Assembly: GCA_003049485.1 (NCBI GenBank)
Contig: PYST01000079.1
Span: 18,140-82,139, forward strand
DNA from: Ophioceras dolichostomum
Taxonomy: Eukaryota > Ascomycota > Sordariomycetes > Magnaporthales > Ophioceraceae
DNA length: 64,000 bases
Direction of reading: 5' to 3'
The notes below the pieces were generated by a model, which worked only from the letters and a program-made list of their open reading frames with translations, searched no databases and had not been told where the DNA came from. The translations under genes were made by a program, and so were the position numbers. Shown here piece after piece: positions 1 to 12,700 of the stretch (position 1 is its first letter; every line of letters starts with the position of its first letter).

Positions 1-2
1 CG

Positions 3-962
3 GCCATCCCGCAGCTTTTCTCGTACCTGCACAACAGCTTCAAGGTCGCCGTCTCGAACGACCGGCTGGGCGGTGAGGCCAATATCCTGGCTCGCTGCAT
101 GGACAACGCCAACATCTTTGCCTTCATGGTTGGCCGCATGCTGCCCGCTCTTGTGCGAGCCGTCGCCCAGACGAGCGAGGCATGGCCCCTCGTCGAGGTC
201 TACAGTGGTGCTCTCCAGAGGCTCCTCACCCGGTCTTGCGTGCCCAAGGAGGTGGGCGTCGAGCAAGCCGACGACGTTCTCACCCTGCTCCTGGCTGTGC
301 TATCGGCAATCCAAACGTTTCATAAGCGTCTCGGCGACGGCTCTGGCCTATCCCTGGCGCAAGTGTACGTGCTGGTTCAACTGGCGTCTCTCGCCAACCT
401 CTTGCAGCCAACATTAACTGCCTACTCTTTCTGCTTTTCCGTAGATGAGGCCTCAGCCGGGCGGGAGCAGTCCGCCAACCTCGCCAAAGCGGTTGACGCG
501 TTCTCCTCGTTCTGCGAGACAGCAACGCTCGAGCTAGCCCGGATTCGGAAGTGTTCGGGTTGCCACTCTGCCGTCAGCAATATCGAAAGCATCGAAGCCG
601 GGTGCGCGAGCTCCGCCCTAGGCGGGATCGGGTCATACGACAGGAAAGCGTTCGGGCGACTTGCGCACGACAGCAACCCACACGTCGAGAGCTTCGCCAG
701 GCAGGTCGCGTTGGACGTCCATAGGAGCTGGGTAGTCACAGACCGGCTGGTATCAGTGCAATCTCCCGGGAGGATGCCAACGCAGACCACACAGTCGTCG
801 ACTATAGGCGCCATGGGCCGTGTTCAAGGAACACCTTACAGGCCATGGAACGTGCATGATCTGCTCGGCCGCTTGGAGGATCAGTTACGGTTGTGGAGTG
901 CCAATATGGCGGTACCTGCCGATGGCAGACGACGGAGACACCGGTGGCGACGACACCAATGA
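3..962 (+). CDS. 3' end of a large protein, possibly MUS7/MMS22-like DNA repair factor (5' partial)
   Basis: The frame is open from the first bases of the window, so this is the C-terminal ~319 residues of a longer gene; the ATG at 99 is probably internal. The sequence is helical in character, with leucine- and alanine-rich segments, and has no enzyme motif that I can recognise. Its general look, including the tail ending in a PWNVHDLLGRLEDQLRLW segment, resembles the C-terminus of fungal Mus7/MMS22, a replication-fork repair scaffold of about 2000 residues. That is a weak family resemblance judged from memory, not a proven match. No intron is needed in the visible part. The gene converges on the AAA ATPase downstream. 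Confidence 0.45.
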   Translation, partial: AIPQLFSYLHNSFKVAVSNDRLGGEANILARCMDNANIFAFMVGRMLPALVRAVAQTSEAWPLVEVYSGALQRLLTRSCVPKEVGVEQADDVLTLLLAVLSAIQTFHKRLGDGSGLSLAQVYVLVQLASLANLLQPTLTAYSFCFSVDEASAGREQSANLAKAVDAFSSFCETATLELARIRKCSGCHSAVSNIESIEAGCASSALGGIGSYDRKAFGRLAHDSNPHVESFARQVALDVHRSWVVTDRLVSVQSPGRMPTQTTQSSTIGAMGRVQGTPYRPWNVHDLLGRLEDQLRLWSANMAVPADGRRRRHRWRRHQ

Positions 963-1520
963 GAGGCGGAAGGTTCGGTGGGCACAGGTACCTACCTAGG
1001 TACCTATTCAGGTAGTATTCGATTTAATACATGTTATACCTATCAACCCGACACATAGGAAAGGTTTTGGAGCCTTTAAATTGGTCTGGTTAAAAGACGT
1101 CTGCCTCAAGCTTGGCGAATGTACCAGAGGCACTCCACGCTTCGCAGAAACCCGGATAATACAAATCTGTGTTATAGGCGCTGCAGTTCCATAGTGGATT
1201 GATTTGTAGGCCAAATGTAGCAGTCAGGCGCCTCAGCATGCGTAGGTAGGTAGGCAGAAAAATGAACTATACGGATAAGCCAACCTGCATATTCAAGATC
1301 ATTAACACGACGTCTACATCACTCTTGCCGCAGGTTCCTAGCTACGTACAAATGTTGCCATACCATCCGTTTCCATACCTGTTAGCCTCTATCTATATGT
1401 AGCAGATATGATATTACTCGTTTTTGTTTTGGTAGACCATCGTTACACAAGTATCGTACACAAATCCCCGTGCGGTGCCACAGGGCAGAGATGGTCGACC
1501 ACCACTGGCAGGCTGTTCCT
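963..1520. other. Convergent intergenic region
   Basis: This 3'-to-3' spacer separates the partial gene on the left from the AAA ATPase on the right. It is AT-richer than the flanking genes and holds GGTACCTACCTAGGTACC near 988-1006 and GTAGGTAGGTAGGC near 1240. No convincing gene is seen. Confidence 0.6.
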
Positions 1521-4500
1521 TCAGGTGGCATTCAGCTCCCGCCTTACGCGAGCATCTCCAGAACGGGGCATGGCGGCTGCGACGGCGAAGCCCATCCCGC
1601 CACGCTGCTTGTTCTTGCCGTGGCGGCCGCGCGAGTCGCCGTAGCGCTCGTCGAAGGTGCGCAGGTTCTTGAGCGAGGCGGCGTCGGCACTGACGCTAGA
1701 GCCGATCTCGCGCAGGGCGCGGTCGAAGTGGTCGCGAGTGAGGATGCGCCGATCGGGGAAGACGTACGCTGCCGGGTCCGGGCTGGCGTCGCGGGCCTTG
1801 ACCTCGTCTTTGACCGCCTCCATGGCGGCGGCGACGCACAGATTCTTGAGGTCAGAGCCCGAGTAGAGCTCCGTCTCGGCCGCGAGGCTTTCCATGAGCG
1901 ACAGTGATGGGGATGGGGGTGAGGATGGGGCAGCGTATGAGCCACCCGGCGCAGAAGGGTCAGCCGCGTCAACCGCGTTAGCAGAGTGCGGCGGGTCGAG
2001 CAGCGTCTCGTCGCGAAGTAGCACACGCAGGACGGCAAGTCGATCAGCCTTGAGAGGGAGGTCGACGAGGATTTTGCGGGGCAGGCGGCGCAGCACGGCC
2101 TCGTCCAGGTCGAAGGGGCGGTTGGTGGCGACCATGACAAAGGCGCGGGTGTCCGTCAGACCGTCCCACTCACGCAGGAACTGGTTGACGGTCTCGCGGT
2201 AGCCATCCCGGCCCGGGCGACTGTCGCGCGAGCCAAGCAGCGAGTCCGCCTCATCCAGGAAGACGACGGCAGGCGACAGCTTGCGGGCGAGGGTGAAGAC
2301 GGCGCGCACGTTCTTCTCGCTGTCGCCGACGTAGCGGCCGTTGATCGAGGCTGCGCTGACCTCGAGCATGCTGGCCCCGCTCTCCTTAGCCACGGCCCGC
2401 GCCATCAGCGTCTTGCCAGTGCCAGGCGGCCCGTAGAGTAAGCAGCCCTGGATGCGCTCTTTGGCCAGGACGCCGTACGAGAAGGCCTCTGGCCGCGACA
2501 GCGACAGCGACGTGAGGGCGACCAAGGACTCCTTGATGGCTGGCTCACAAACCACCTCGTCCCACGTGGTTTTCACATCCTCGGCTTCAAGGATGCCGGG
2601 CACCAGCAGCCTCTCGTACTCGTCGCACTGTTGGGCGATAGATTGCTTCTTTCCCGGGCCCCGCGGCGGGCTGAGCGGGTGTTCGTGTTGATGCTGACGA
2701 TGGTTTTGCTGTGGCTCTTGCTGCCGTTGCTTCTGCTGTTGCTGTTGCTGTTGCTCCTCCTTCTCTGTATTCGTCGACTTCGTACCCTTGTTGGAGCCCC
2801 TGGTTCCTCCTGTTGCTATCGAAATCCTCAAGGCTGCCATCAACGGACAAGAGCGCTCCCATTCATGGGCCTTTTGAGACGCGAACAAAGTCAAAGCGGG
2901 TAACGACGACGGCGGCGGCGTAGACGGTAACGGCGACGGTGGTGGTGGCGGTGGTGGAAGCGTTCGGGTTGTAGACAGAGGCCAAAAATAGGGCTCATCC
3001 AACTCGCGGTACGGGCGCTTCTTCCATGCCTTGGTTTCGTTGCCAAGACGGGCAGACGCACGCACAAGGTCTCGGAGATTATAGCCTCCCGCAGGAGGCA
3101 GTCGATCGGCTACCATGGCCGAGGCCGTCGAGTAGGCCCATTGCAGGCTAGATGGACCACGAGAAGATTGAGAAAGATAGCACGTTAATTAGTTGTCAAA
3201 ACGGTCTTGGCTGTAAAAGGCGGACAATGAGGCAGGAGCTCTTCTGAAATGTGATCGTACGTACTCGTAAAAATGGTCGCTACAGTAATCGGCAAGGGTG
3301 CCGCCGTTTGCGTCTGGAAGCGCAATGGTGACCTCGGTGCCCAGCATGGCGTCAAGCATAGCATTGATATTGGCAAGGTTGGAGTGCGAGCGTTCGATAT
3401 TCGAGATGGGGCTTCCATCCCGCCACATGCCAAACTGTTCGAAAGCTTGGGTATGGGGGTTTTGGACCTGAAGGCCAGGCGGGAAGTCGTGGGGAAAGAA
3501 GTGGCAGTCCAGATCCGAGAGGTGCGAGATCTGGTCCAGCCAAGGGCGGGCACTCCGGTCCACAGTGCGCGAGGTCGACCCGACCAGCACGACCTCCCGG
3601 CCAGACTCGGCCATACGCTCAACGACGGTCCGCAGTTTAGCGATAATGAGCGCGCCTTCGTCGACCGCGCTCATGTCGACGAAGTCGTGTAGATGGATGA
3701 GTAGCCGTCTGCCGGGGCTATTGGGGCTGCTGGAGCTGCTGGAACTGCTGGAGCTGCTGCTGCTGCTATTGCTGGCATCAGAAGATGGCAATGACTCTGT
3801 CTCGGTCGTCTCTGCTCCATCAGAGAATGAGGGCAGGCCCATCGCAGTACGCTTGAGGTCGGCAGCTTTCGCCACGTGCTCCAGTGCGTGCGCCAGCTTG
3901 AACTCCTCCCAGCGAGAGCCGTCAGCTCGGGTTGTGGATGCCGGCGGATCATCAAGATTTGGCGCGTCCCTTGTTTCTCCATCGGCGGATGCCGCATCTC
4001 CTAGCAGGATCTCCTTGAGCTGCGACGGTGTCAATCCGACAGACATACTACCGATACCTGAGGGCTGTCGGTCGTCCACTGCTTCGGATTCCTGCGAGAG
4101 CGACGCGAACAATACTGGCGAGGATGGATTCCGCAAGGCAAGGCGGCCGCTTATCTCGGCGACACGGTAGCCAAGCATTCCGAATCGGCCCCTCCTGGAG
4201 TAGCAGTCCTGGCCTAGGTACCCGCCCACGATCTCGGCTAGGGTCGAGGCATCTAGGTGAATCACATCGGCGTCGAGGAGACCAGCCGTGCGCTCGACGA
4301 CCGCACGTGCCACCAACACACCTGCATAGCCCGTAACGGCGAGGACCGGCACTGGACGCCTTCGGCCCAGCCGCTCTCTCTCGGGAATGATCCCGCTGCT
4401 CAATGCCGCTACCAGGCGGAACTCGCCGAGCAGTGCAACTTCGAAAAACTTAGCCCGGAGCAGTTTCGGTCCGCCGTCGATCGTTTGGAGAGCATGCATG

Positions 4501-5087
4501 CCTCTCTTACTCATCATCGAGCGCGCTGTGGTTTCGGTGCAGTCGAGGCAGAAAAGCACATGAGAAGGACTCAGAATTTCGCGAGAGTTCAGGCCCCTTG
4601 GAGGAGGGATGTGTCGCCGATCCGGATCTATCGTCTGTGGCTCTGGTGGCTCTGGCGAGTCTGCCGCCTCGGGTGTCTCTCTTTGGGCGGTATCGCTGCC
4701 ATCGGGGGGCATTTGGTAGGCCAGAGCGACAATGAGAGCCGAGGCGTGCATTTCGATGGCACGGAAGGCGCCGTCTAGCAGGTCCTTGGCCAAACCCGGG
4801 CCCACACGAAGAAGGTTACGCACCACCTCGGCGTCGCTCTGCGTCCAGAGACAGTCGTCCAACTCCCGTGCGTGGTGGGTCTGCACCGTTTCCCGAGCGG
4901 GCCTATACGACATCGACAAGGCCGGATCGGGGTTCCGCAGCCTCCGCCGCCGAGAGTGCTCGCGCAGTGTGACATTTTCGGCGGAGAACCATCGCGGGAG
5001 GTCGAGAGGGGGGAAGTGCGACTGCCGGGTAGCGGGAGCGCGGGAACGCCTGGGTTGCCGTTCTCTCACTGGCGCTGAGGGCGTCAC
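1521..5087 (-). CDS. AAA ATPase with degenerate N-terminal half (two visible exons, 5' end unresolved)
   Basis: Two long open frames are joined by an intron at 3148-3264 (donor GTACGT after 3265, ACTAAT branch point, TAG acceptor). The join restores an uninterrupted frame across the junction, giving ~1149 codons from 5087 to 1521. The C-terminal half has Walker A GPPGTGKT, Walker B VVFLDEADSL, a sensor-1 ATN and the RRLPRK segment, as in Msp1/ATAD1-like and related fungal mitochondrial AAA proteins. The N-terminal half carries a second, degenerate nucleotide-binding-like fold (LIHLHDFVDMSAVDEGALI), which I recall as typical of this fungal family. A Gln-rich linker is encoded near 2690-2760. 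There is no ATG at 5087: the frame is GTG there and stays open up to about 5339 without an ATG. A conserved-looking LDLPRWF segment lies before the first Met (4913), so the real start is probably on a further upstream exon. Confidence 0.8.
3148..3264 (-). other. Intron of the AAA ATPase gene
   Basis: The minus-strand donor is GTACGTAC and the acceptor is CATCTAG, with ACTAAT about 40 nt before the acceptor. Removing 117 bp joins codon GA|C and continues as LQWAYSTASAMVADRLP. The two frames are therefore one gene, not two. Confidence 0.75.
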
Positions 5088-5340
5088 AATCTCGGCCTCC
5101 GAGCCCGGTGCTGGTGCCCCTGGTGTGGATGTCGATTGCGGTTGCGGTGACGTAGGCTGTGATGGTGATGGTTCTGGCGCGGCACCAGCTGCACCGAGAC
5201 TGGAGTAGGGTCTTGCTCGGTCGAGTCGGCCGTATCCTAGAAATCGTGCAGGGGGCCAATTGGCCCAATCAACAGTTAATACTGTCCATGCCGGCGCCCC
5301 GGGGTATCCTAAGTCGGCGTATTTATCACTGAACCGGGTT

Positions 5341-6039
5341 CAATTGCACTGGGCTTACGGAAGGGATGGCCATCGACGCGTAAAGGGGAGCTCGGAGCTT
5401 CCACACCTAAAGGACCAGCCAAGGGACCAGCTATGGCCCTCGCGACGCGCACGCCTGCAGAGACAGCGCGGCCGTCAGCAAGGCGTCGCATTTGGAGCAG
5501 GATGGAAGCAAGCTATTGCTCCGTCGCATGGGAGACTATCGCAGCCTCTACTGCTGCACGCGTCCGGGCCACGAGGACTGAGTTTGCATAGTACGGCCAC
5601 GCGAATTTGTGATGGAGCACAGCTACGAGTGTCCCGCCCCCCTTAGAGCCCCACCCACCAACATTCTCAACCGGCCCCACAACGACCCGGGAGTGAGTGT
5701 CAGTACAGGGGCCGAGGAGAGTTTGGGTCACGGAGGAGCACAACGTAGTATGTTGTGTTCGGCTCGCTGTGCAATATTCTTCTAGTTTGGTAGGGCTGGT
5801 TTGGTAGGGCTGACCGCTCTACATCTCGCTATCGCTAAGGTACCTAGGTAGGTGTGTGTACCGTCATTGGCGTTCAATGGGAGATTATGAAGAGCGATTT
5901 CGTAGAGGTCCGGGTGAAGGTTGGAACTAGCGTGGAAGGGGCCTCTCGAAGGTATCTAGGTATCTACCTACTCAGCAGTACATATAATAGCAAGTCGGCT
6001 GCCTGTCATTATGCAGGTTCTTCAATACTCTCCCCTGCC
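5341..6039. other. Upstream region of the AAA gene / downstream of TFB1
   Basis: No convincing gene is seen. The minus strand has an ATG followed by a GTAAGC donor near 5370-5390, which could be a short first exon of the AAA gene, but its phase does not fit the acceptors I can see. Palindrome-type repeats occur near 5838 (GGTACCTAGGTAGG) and 5953. Confidence 0.45.
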
Positions 6040-8227
6040 TCACGATTCTTCCGTCGAAGGCCTGATTCCTTCAGCAGCTAGGGCCTCTTGGTAGCGCTCC
6101 TGGGCGACCTTGAGCGCAGTGAGTGTTGGCCCAACGAGGGTGATGACGGCCCGTCGGCCACCGCTGACCTTGTCTTCGCTCCACTTGAGCTTTTTCTTCG
6201 TGCGGCGCCAGTACGCAACAATCTCCTCCTTCTTCTCGGCGATGATCTTCTGTCGCGCCTCCTCCGCCTCGACAGCCACGGCCTCGATGCGCTTCTCCGA
6301 CCTACGCAGCGCCTCGACGTGGTACGCCAGCTCCTGCGCCCGGTCCGGGTCTCCCGAGAGGAACGCACCCCAGAACTGCTTTAGGAACTCGTTCGTGGTG
6401 GCGTTCGTTATAAGCACCTTGTGTGTCAGTTCCGCTGGCAGGCCCATGGGCGACGTTAGCTCGTCTTCAGTCTGCTCGCCCGTCTCGCCTCGGTGCTTGG
6501 CCAAGCCGTCCCAGATCTGCGCCTGCGCCGCCGCCCGGGAGTCACGCGACCCAACGCGTGGCGTCTTCTTCTTTCGCTGGGCCTCCTCGTCACTCTCGCT
6601 GGCGTCGTCAATGCCGATGGCCGCCTGCAGGGCGATGCCACCCCCGGGCGACGCCGACGCCGATGAGCTGGCCCCGATGTTCCCCAGCGCCGTGAGATCG
6701 GACCGGAAGTCGGCCAGCACACGGGACGGCACTTGCTTCGTGTAAGCCTTAGCGTCAGCGGAGGGCGCCCCCGCGGCGTTCTGGCTGAAGAAGCGCGCCT
6801 GTTCCCTCACGTTGAGCACGACATGGTCGGGCTCCGCATCCCCGCGCAGGTCCCGCAATGAGAGCCCCTGTAGCGTCCGCTCATCCGCGTCACCACCAAC
6901 GCCGCCGCCGCCGCCGTTGCCACCACCGACCGCCTCTACGGGGTCGATGTCGGCCGGCACCACGTGTGCAAGCATCTTCTCGCTCATACTGTTCAGGGTA
7001 CGCGCGGCGCTCCGAGTCGGGTCTGACCGCATCTGTTCGTCGGGCAAGTTCCCGCCGCGGAACCCACCCTGGTTCTCGTCGTTGCCCTTGACGTCGATGA
7101 TGTGCGGTACGCGCTGCTCCTCCTGCAGCTGCCGCTCACTCTGGAGCGTGTTTTCGCTCAGGCTCCGGTGGTCGAAGAGGGGATCGTCGCTTTCTTTGTC
7201 ATCCGGCCTCTCGCCGCGAAGCCGCTTGGCGAGCTTGCTGAGAAAGAACCGGGACCAGAACTGGCCCTCCGAGAGCTTAGGCACGGTCTCGTTATAGATG
7301 CGCTTCACTAGCGGGTGCTGCGTGAAGATCAGCTGCACCTGCTCGACGCTGATGTGCAGCTTGAGGTCTCCGTCCACCATTTGCGGCTTGACCGTAGAAA
7401 GGACGTTGTATACGCCCTTGCGTTGGCTGGTTTCGATCGCGTGCGCTCGCAGCAGGCCCGTCCGCGACGACCAGAACTGCGCGTTGAACGCCGCGTCCGA
7501 GATCGACTCGGGCTTGGTGGCCCGCGCCTCCATGTAAGTCTGGTGCAGCGACCTGTCCTTCTTCATTAGCGACTGCTGCAGCTCAATGTCAACCTTCAGT
7601 TGGTTGTCGTCGAACCAACGCGCCGACGCTGGCGCTTTGGTGTTGACCGTGCTCGCAAACGACATGGCAGTCGAACCCGCGAGACTCCGGTTTCCATTGG
7701 TCGCGCTTCCGTTCCCGCCCCCATTCCCGTTGCCGGCCCCGTCGCCTGCTCCAGTGCCTGCAGAGCTTCCATTAACGGCCGGGGGCGGTCTCGTGGGGCC
7801 TGGCGAGCCGGCACGCGCCTGGGCGAGCAGCCTCGAGAGCAAGTCCTTGACAGCGTTGGCCTCGGACCGGGCATTGTCTGGCGACGTGAAGTTGAACAGG
7901 TATGACACCGGCTCGCCGCCTTCACTGGGGGCCTTGACGAAAATCTTCAACATCACCCTCGGCGACGAGTCCGGAGTCTGCTGCAGATCTGAAGAGTGCG
8001 GTTAGTCTCTGCGTCAGCCAGCCCACCCGAACAAACCTTCATGGACCGGGATCAGGCAGAACCAGCCAGACCCGGTCACACTTACTTGTGATTGTGTCGA
8101 TGCTCAGAGAAACAGCCGCAGCGCCGATCCCCGGACTTGGGGTCCATGTCACAGCCGTCAGATTGTCGGCCACGGCGATAGTGCCATCCTTCTTCTTGTA
8201 GTCGGCTTTTGCACAGGGCGTCGCCAT
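6040..8227 (-). CDS. tfb1: TFIIH core subunit Tfb1/p62
   Basis: Two exons, 8086-8227 and 6040-7988, encode 696 residues. The intron at 7989-8085 has a GTAAGT donor, GACTAAC branch point and CAG acceptor. The join gives SIDTITNLQQTPDSSPRVML, matching the PH-like N-terminal domain of Tfb1, which binds activators and the Rad4/XPC and Rad2/XPG repair factors. A Gly/Asn-rich linker follows at about residues 105-150. Two BSD domains come next at about 175-225 and 255-305, with the typical FW aromatic pairs (NAQFWSSR and GQFWSRFF). The C-terminal part is helical and would contact the rest of the TFIIH core. The ATG at 8227 (MATPC) is preferred because no ATG precedes it in frame. Tfb1 acts in RNA polymerase II initiation and nucleotide excision repair. 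It is divergent from KGD1. Confidence 0.95.
7989..8085 (-). other. Intron of tfb1
   Basis: A 97 bp intron with a perfect GTAAGT donor, GACTAAC branch point about 15 nt before the acceptor, and TTCAG acceptor. It splits the PH-like domain. Confidence 0.9.
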
Positions 8228-9769
8228 TGTGAACAAAGCTCTGACCGACAGCCACCGAACACCAAGCAGGGCCCCTTCAAGTCCCCGTCTCTCCAGCAGC
8301 GGCTGGTCCTGCTCGCTGCCTAGTCGAAACCTCCAGGCTTAGGATCGCTTCATGATGCACCTGGAGGGACGAGAGGGCAGGAAACCCAAGCTGCCGCCCC
8401 AGAATCCACAATCCAGACTCCACCGGTTCAGTGGTGATGGCGTCCCCCCACGGAGAACCAGTTGTTCATCAACCCTTTTCCGTCCCCTGCTGGCAATTTT
8501 CACGCCGGACGACGGCCTGACTGATATCGCAATTGTCCAGCCCAGCTCAGGCCGATGACTGAACGCAGTGTTGGGCGGGCATGAGAGCGCAAAACACACA
8601 AATACGGCACGGCCAATGAATGATATTTTCCTTCCTGTCTGTGGAGACAGTGTAATACCAAGCTTGGCTATCTTTTTGGGATATGCTCACGAGCTTGGGA
8701 GCGAGGTTATGAAATGGATGATGGTGATGAATAGATCGATCGATAGTTGATGGATGCCTGATTGAGACGGGTCCTGTTATCGCCAGAAATGCTTAGGTAA
8801 CTAAACCGCCAGGCAGCAGAAGGGGGAAACCTGATTGGCCGATGTTCTGAGCGGCTTGGTGCTCTGTCGTTCAAATATTGGTCGTAGGACCAGACAGTTC
8901 TGACAGCATTCTATTCTTATTTTTTTCTGCTGAATATTCTTGACATCACTTGACCCACCCAAAGCGCACGCAAGAGGCATGCATGGTACATAGAATACAT
9001 CAAGCTACAAGTGGTGGACCAGCCTGTGTCGCGAAAATTTTACCTAACGCTCCAGCTTTACAGTGTTCTTACTCCCCTGCACCTGTGAGACACGTGCCGC
9101 ACACAGGGAGGAGAACGGCTTGTTGGTGGGGCTTGTGACAGCCAGCGAGGCGAGGACAGTGGATTACAGTGCGAGATCTGAGCGCAGAAATCGACGCGAC
9201 CCCAGTGTTCCTTGTTCCTTGCCCCCGAACGCCAAGCCGCCCAGACAGCTGAAGTCCCGATGAGGTCACGGCAATAACCCATCCTCGACAGCCGAAATTC
9301 TTTTTTCTCTCAAAAGAGCTCCAGTCTCATCCCGTCATCGCCGACGTTTCCTTTCTGAAACCTGGATTCGTCTTTCTTGTCATCACCCTTATAAAAGCCC
9401 GTAGCTTCTGACTGACATCTCCCAAATTCCTGTCCAACTCAGCCGCTCATTTTTGCCGCCCCTTTTCAGGTCGGGACGAGCATATGTGATCAATGCCTCT
9501 GTAATTTCTGTTTGCTTGCTGCCCCTTGCGCAAGTAGAACGAACAACTGCGTTGCTTCATTGCTCGTTTACAACGGCAGTAAAAGTAGGTCGCCCGATCC
9601 CAATTCCAATCCTAGCCGGCGTCTGATCTGTTCTAATTTGTGTTCCACCTACTAGATCCTCGGTTACGATACCTCATTGCTGCCCCGGCTCCCAGCATTC
9701 GTCGTTGTCCTTGCCCGCCACCTACCTACTACGACCTTGGTACCTAGGTAGCCAATTGCACCCTCAAAG
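8228..9769. promoter_or_regulatory. Shared divergent promoter region of TFB1 and KGD1
   Basis: A 1.5 kb spacer with the two start codons pointing away from each other. No gene is seen. On the KGD1 side there is a TATAAAA at 9390-9396 followed by CT-rich stretches, as is common in fungal leaders. A TACCTAGGTA copy sits at 9741-9750, about 20 bases before the KGD1 start codon. Confidence 0.5.
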
Positions 9770-12700
9770 ATGCTCAGGAGCTCATTGTTCAAGGCGAGCA
9801 GGCGTGCCGCAGCCGGTGCCGCCTCACAAACATCAAAAACATCAAGATGTCTCTCGACTAGCGTCCTTGCCTCGTCCACTGGCCTCTCAAGGCTGGCGGC
9901 TGCCGCTGCAACTGGTCTTTCGCCCACACGCCGCCCCATGGCCGTGACGTCCCACAGGCGCTTCGCCAGCGCGCTCTCCACGCCGCCGGACCCCAATGAC
10001 AACTTCCTCTCTGGCAACACTGCCAACTACATCGACGAGATGTACATGCAATGGAAGCAGGACCCCCAGAGTGTGCACGTGTCGTGGCGGGTGTACTTCA
10101 AGAACATGGAGTCGGGCGACATGCCGATATCGCAGGCCTTCACGCCGCCTCCATCGCTCGTCCCCGGCGCGACTGGCGGCATCCCTCTGGCGGCCGGTGC
10201 GGGCACAGGCATCGGCGAGGGCTCCGACATCTCAAACCACCTAAAGGTGCAGCTGCTCGTTCGGGCGTACCAGGCTCGCGGCCACCACAAGGCCAATATC
10301 GACCCACTGGGCATCCGCAACTCGTCTAAGGGATTCGGCAACATCAAGCCCAAGGAGCTGGGGCTCGACTACTACCAGTTTACCGAAAACGACCTCGACA
10401 CTGAGTACACGCTGGGTCCCGGGATCCTGCCGCGGTTCAAGCGTGAGGGCCACGAGAAGATGACCCTGCGTGAGATTGTGGCCGCCTGCGAGAAGATCTA
10501 CTGCGGGTCCTACGGCGTCGAGTTCATCCACATCCCAGACCGCGAAAAGTGCGACTGGCTGCGCGAGCGCATCGAGGTGCCGCAGCCGTTCAAGTACTCG
10601 ATCGATGAGAAGCGGCGCATCCTCGACCGGCTCATATGGAGCTCCAGCTTCGAGTCCTTCCTGGCTACCAAGTACCCCAACGACAAGCGCTTCGGCCTGG
10701 AGGGCTGCGAGACTCTCGTGCCCGGCATGAAGGCGCTGATCGACCGCAGCGTCGACTACGGCGTGAAGGACATCGTCATCGGCATGCCCCATCGCGGTCG
10801 CCTGAACGTTCTTAGCAACGTGGTGCGCAAGCCGAACGAGTCCATCTTCAGCGAGTTTGCCGGCACGGGCGCGGCCGAGGATGAGGGGTCGGGCGACGTG
10901 AAGTACCACCTGGGCATGAACTTCGAGCGGCCCACGCCGTCGGGCAAGCGCGTGCAGCTGTCGCTGGTGGCCAACCCGTCGCACCTCGAGGCCGAGGACC
11001 CCGTGGTGCTGGGCAAGACGCGCGCCATCCAACACTACAACAACGACGAGGCGACGCACCGCACCGCCATGGGCGTGCTGCTGCACGGCGACGCGGCCAT
11101 CGCGGGCCAGGGCGTCGTGTACGAGTGCCTGGGCTTCCACTCGCTGCCGGCCTACTCGACGGGCGGCACGGTGCACCTGGTCGTCAACAACCAGATCGGC
11201 TTCACCACGGACCCGCGCTTCGCCCGCTCGACCGCGTACTGCACTGACATCGCCAAGGCTATCGACGCGCCGGTGTTCCACGTCAACGCGGACGACGTGG
11301 AGGCGGTCAACTACGTCTGCCAGCTGGCGGCCGACTGGCGCGCCGAGTTCCAGCAGGACGTTATTGTCGACCTGGTTTGCTACCGCAAGCACGGCCACAA
11401 CGAGACGGACCAGCCGTCCTTCACGCAGCCGCTCATGTACAAGCGCATCCAGTCGCACGACCCTCAGCTCGACATCTACGTGCAGCGGCTGCTCGCCGAT
11501 GGCACCTTCACCAAGGAGGACATTGAGGAGCACAAGCAGTGGGTGTGGGGCATGCTAGAGGACAGCTTTGCCAAGTCGCGCGACTACCAGCCAACTTCCA
11601 AGGAGTGGACCACGTCCGCCTGGAACGGCTTCAAGTCGCCCAAGGAGCTGGCCACCGAGGTGCTGCCCCACAACCCGACGGGCGTGGACCTACAGACACT
11701 GCGCCACATCGGCGAGGCCATCGGCTCAGTCCCCGAAGGCTTCAACGTGCACCGCAACCTGAAGCGCATCCTGACCAGCCGCACTAAGTCTGTGGTGGAC
11801 GGGGAGAACATCGACTGGTCGACGGCCGAGGCGCTGGCGTTCGGGTCGCTGGTGACCGAGGGCCATCACGTGCGCGTGTCCGGCCAGGATGTCGAGCGCG
11901 GCACCTTCTCGCAGAGACATGCCGTTTTCCACGACCAGGAGACGGAGGACACGTTCACCCCGCTCCAGCACATCAGCAAGGACCAGGGCAAGTTCGTCAT
12001 CTCGAACTCGTCGCTGAGCGAGTTCGGCGTGCTTGGATTCGAGTACGGCTACTCGCTCACGTCGCCCAACGCGCTGGTCATGTGGGAAGCCCAGTTCGGC
12101 GACTTCGCCAACAACGCGCAGTGCATCATCGACCAGTTCGTCGCCTCGGGCGAGATGAAGTGGATGCAGCGCACAGGGCTGGTCATGTCCCTGCCTCACG
12201 GCTACGACGGCCAGGGTCCTGAGCACTCGTCCGGCCGTCTCGAACGCTACCTGCAGCTTTGCAACGAGGATCCTCGCGTGTTCCCCTCGTCAGAAAAGCT
12301 CAACCGTCAGCACCAGGACTGCAACATGCAGATCGCCTACATGACCACCCCGGCAAACCTGTTCCATATCCTGCGTCGCCAGATGAACAGGCAGTTCCGC
12401 AAGCGTGAGTTCCTTTCTCCATCCTCCCTACCCCTTCAGTCGTGATCAATGCCCACTTTCTTCCTGGCTACCCTTCCCACCCACCCTTCTCCTTCTGAGG
12501 CAGCCGGCTTTCTAACCATGAGGCACTCGAAATCTGCAGCATTGGTCATCTTCTTCTCCAAGTCCCTCCTGCGCCACCCACTGGCGCGGTCCAAGATCGA
12601 CGAGTTCACTGGCGACACGCATTTCCACTGGATCATCCCTGACCCGGCGCACGAGTCCGGCGCCATCAAGTCTCACGATCAGATCGACCGCGTGATCCTG

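Noticed and set aside
10241..11533. 430-codon minus-strand open frame opposite KGD1
   Set aside because: Same cause: an antisense shadow of a GC-biased coding sequence, with no start context or recognisable domain.
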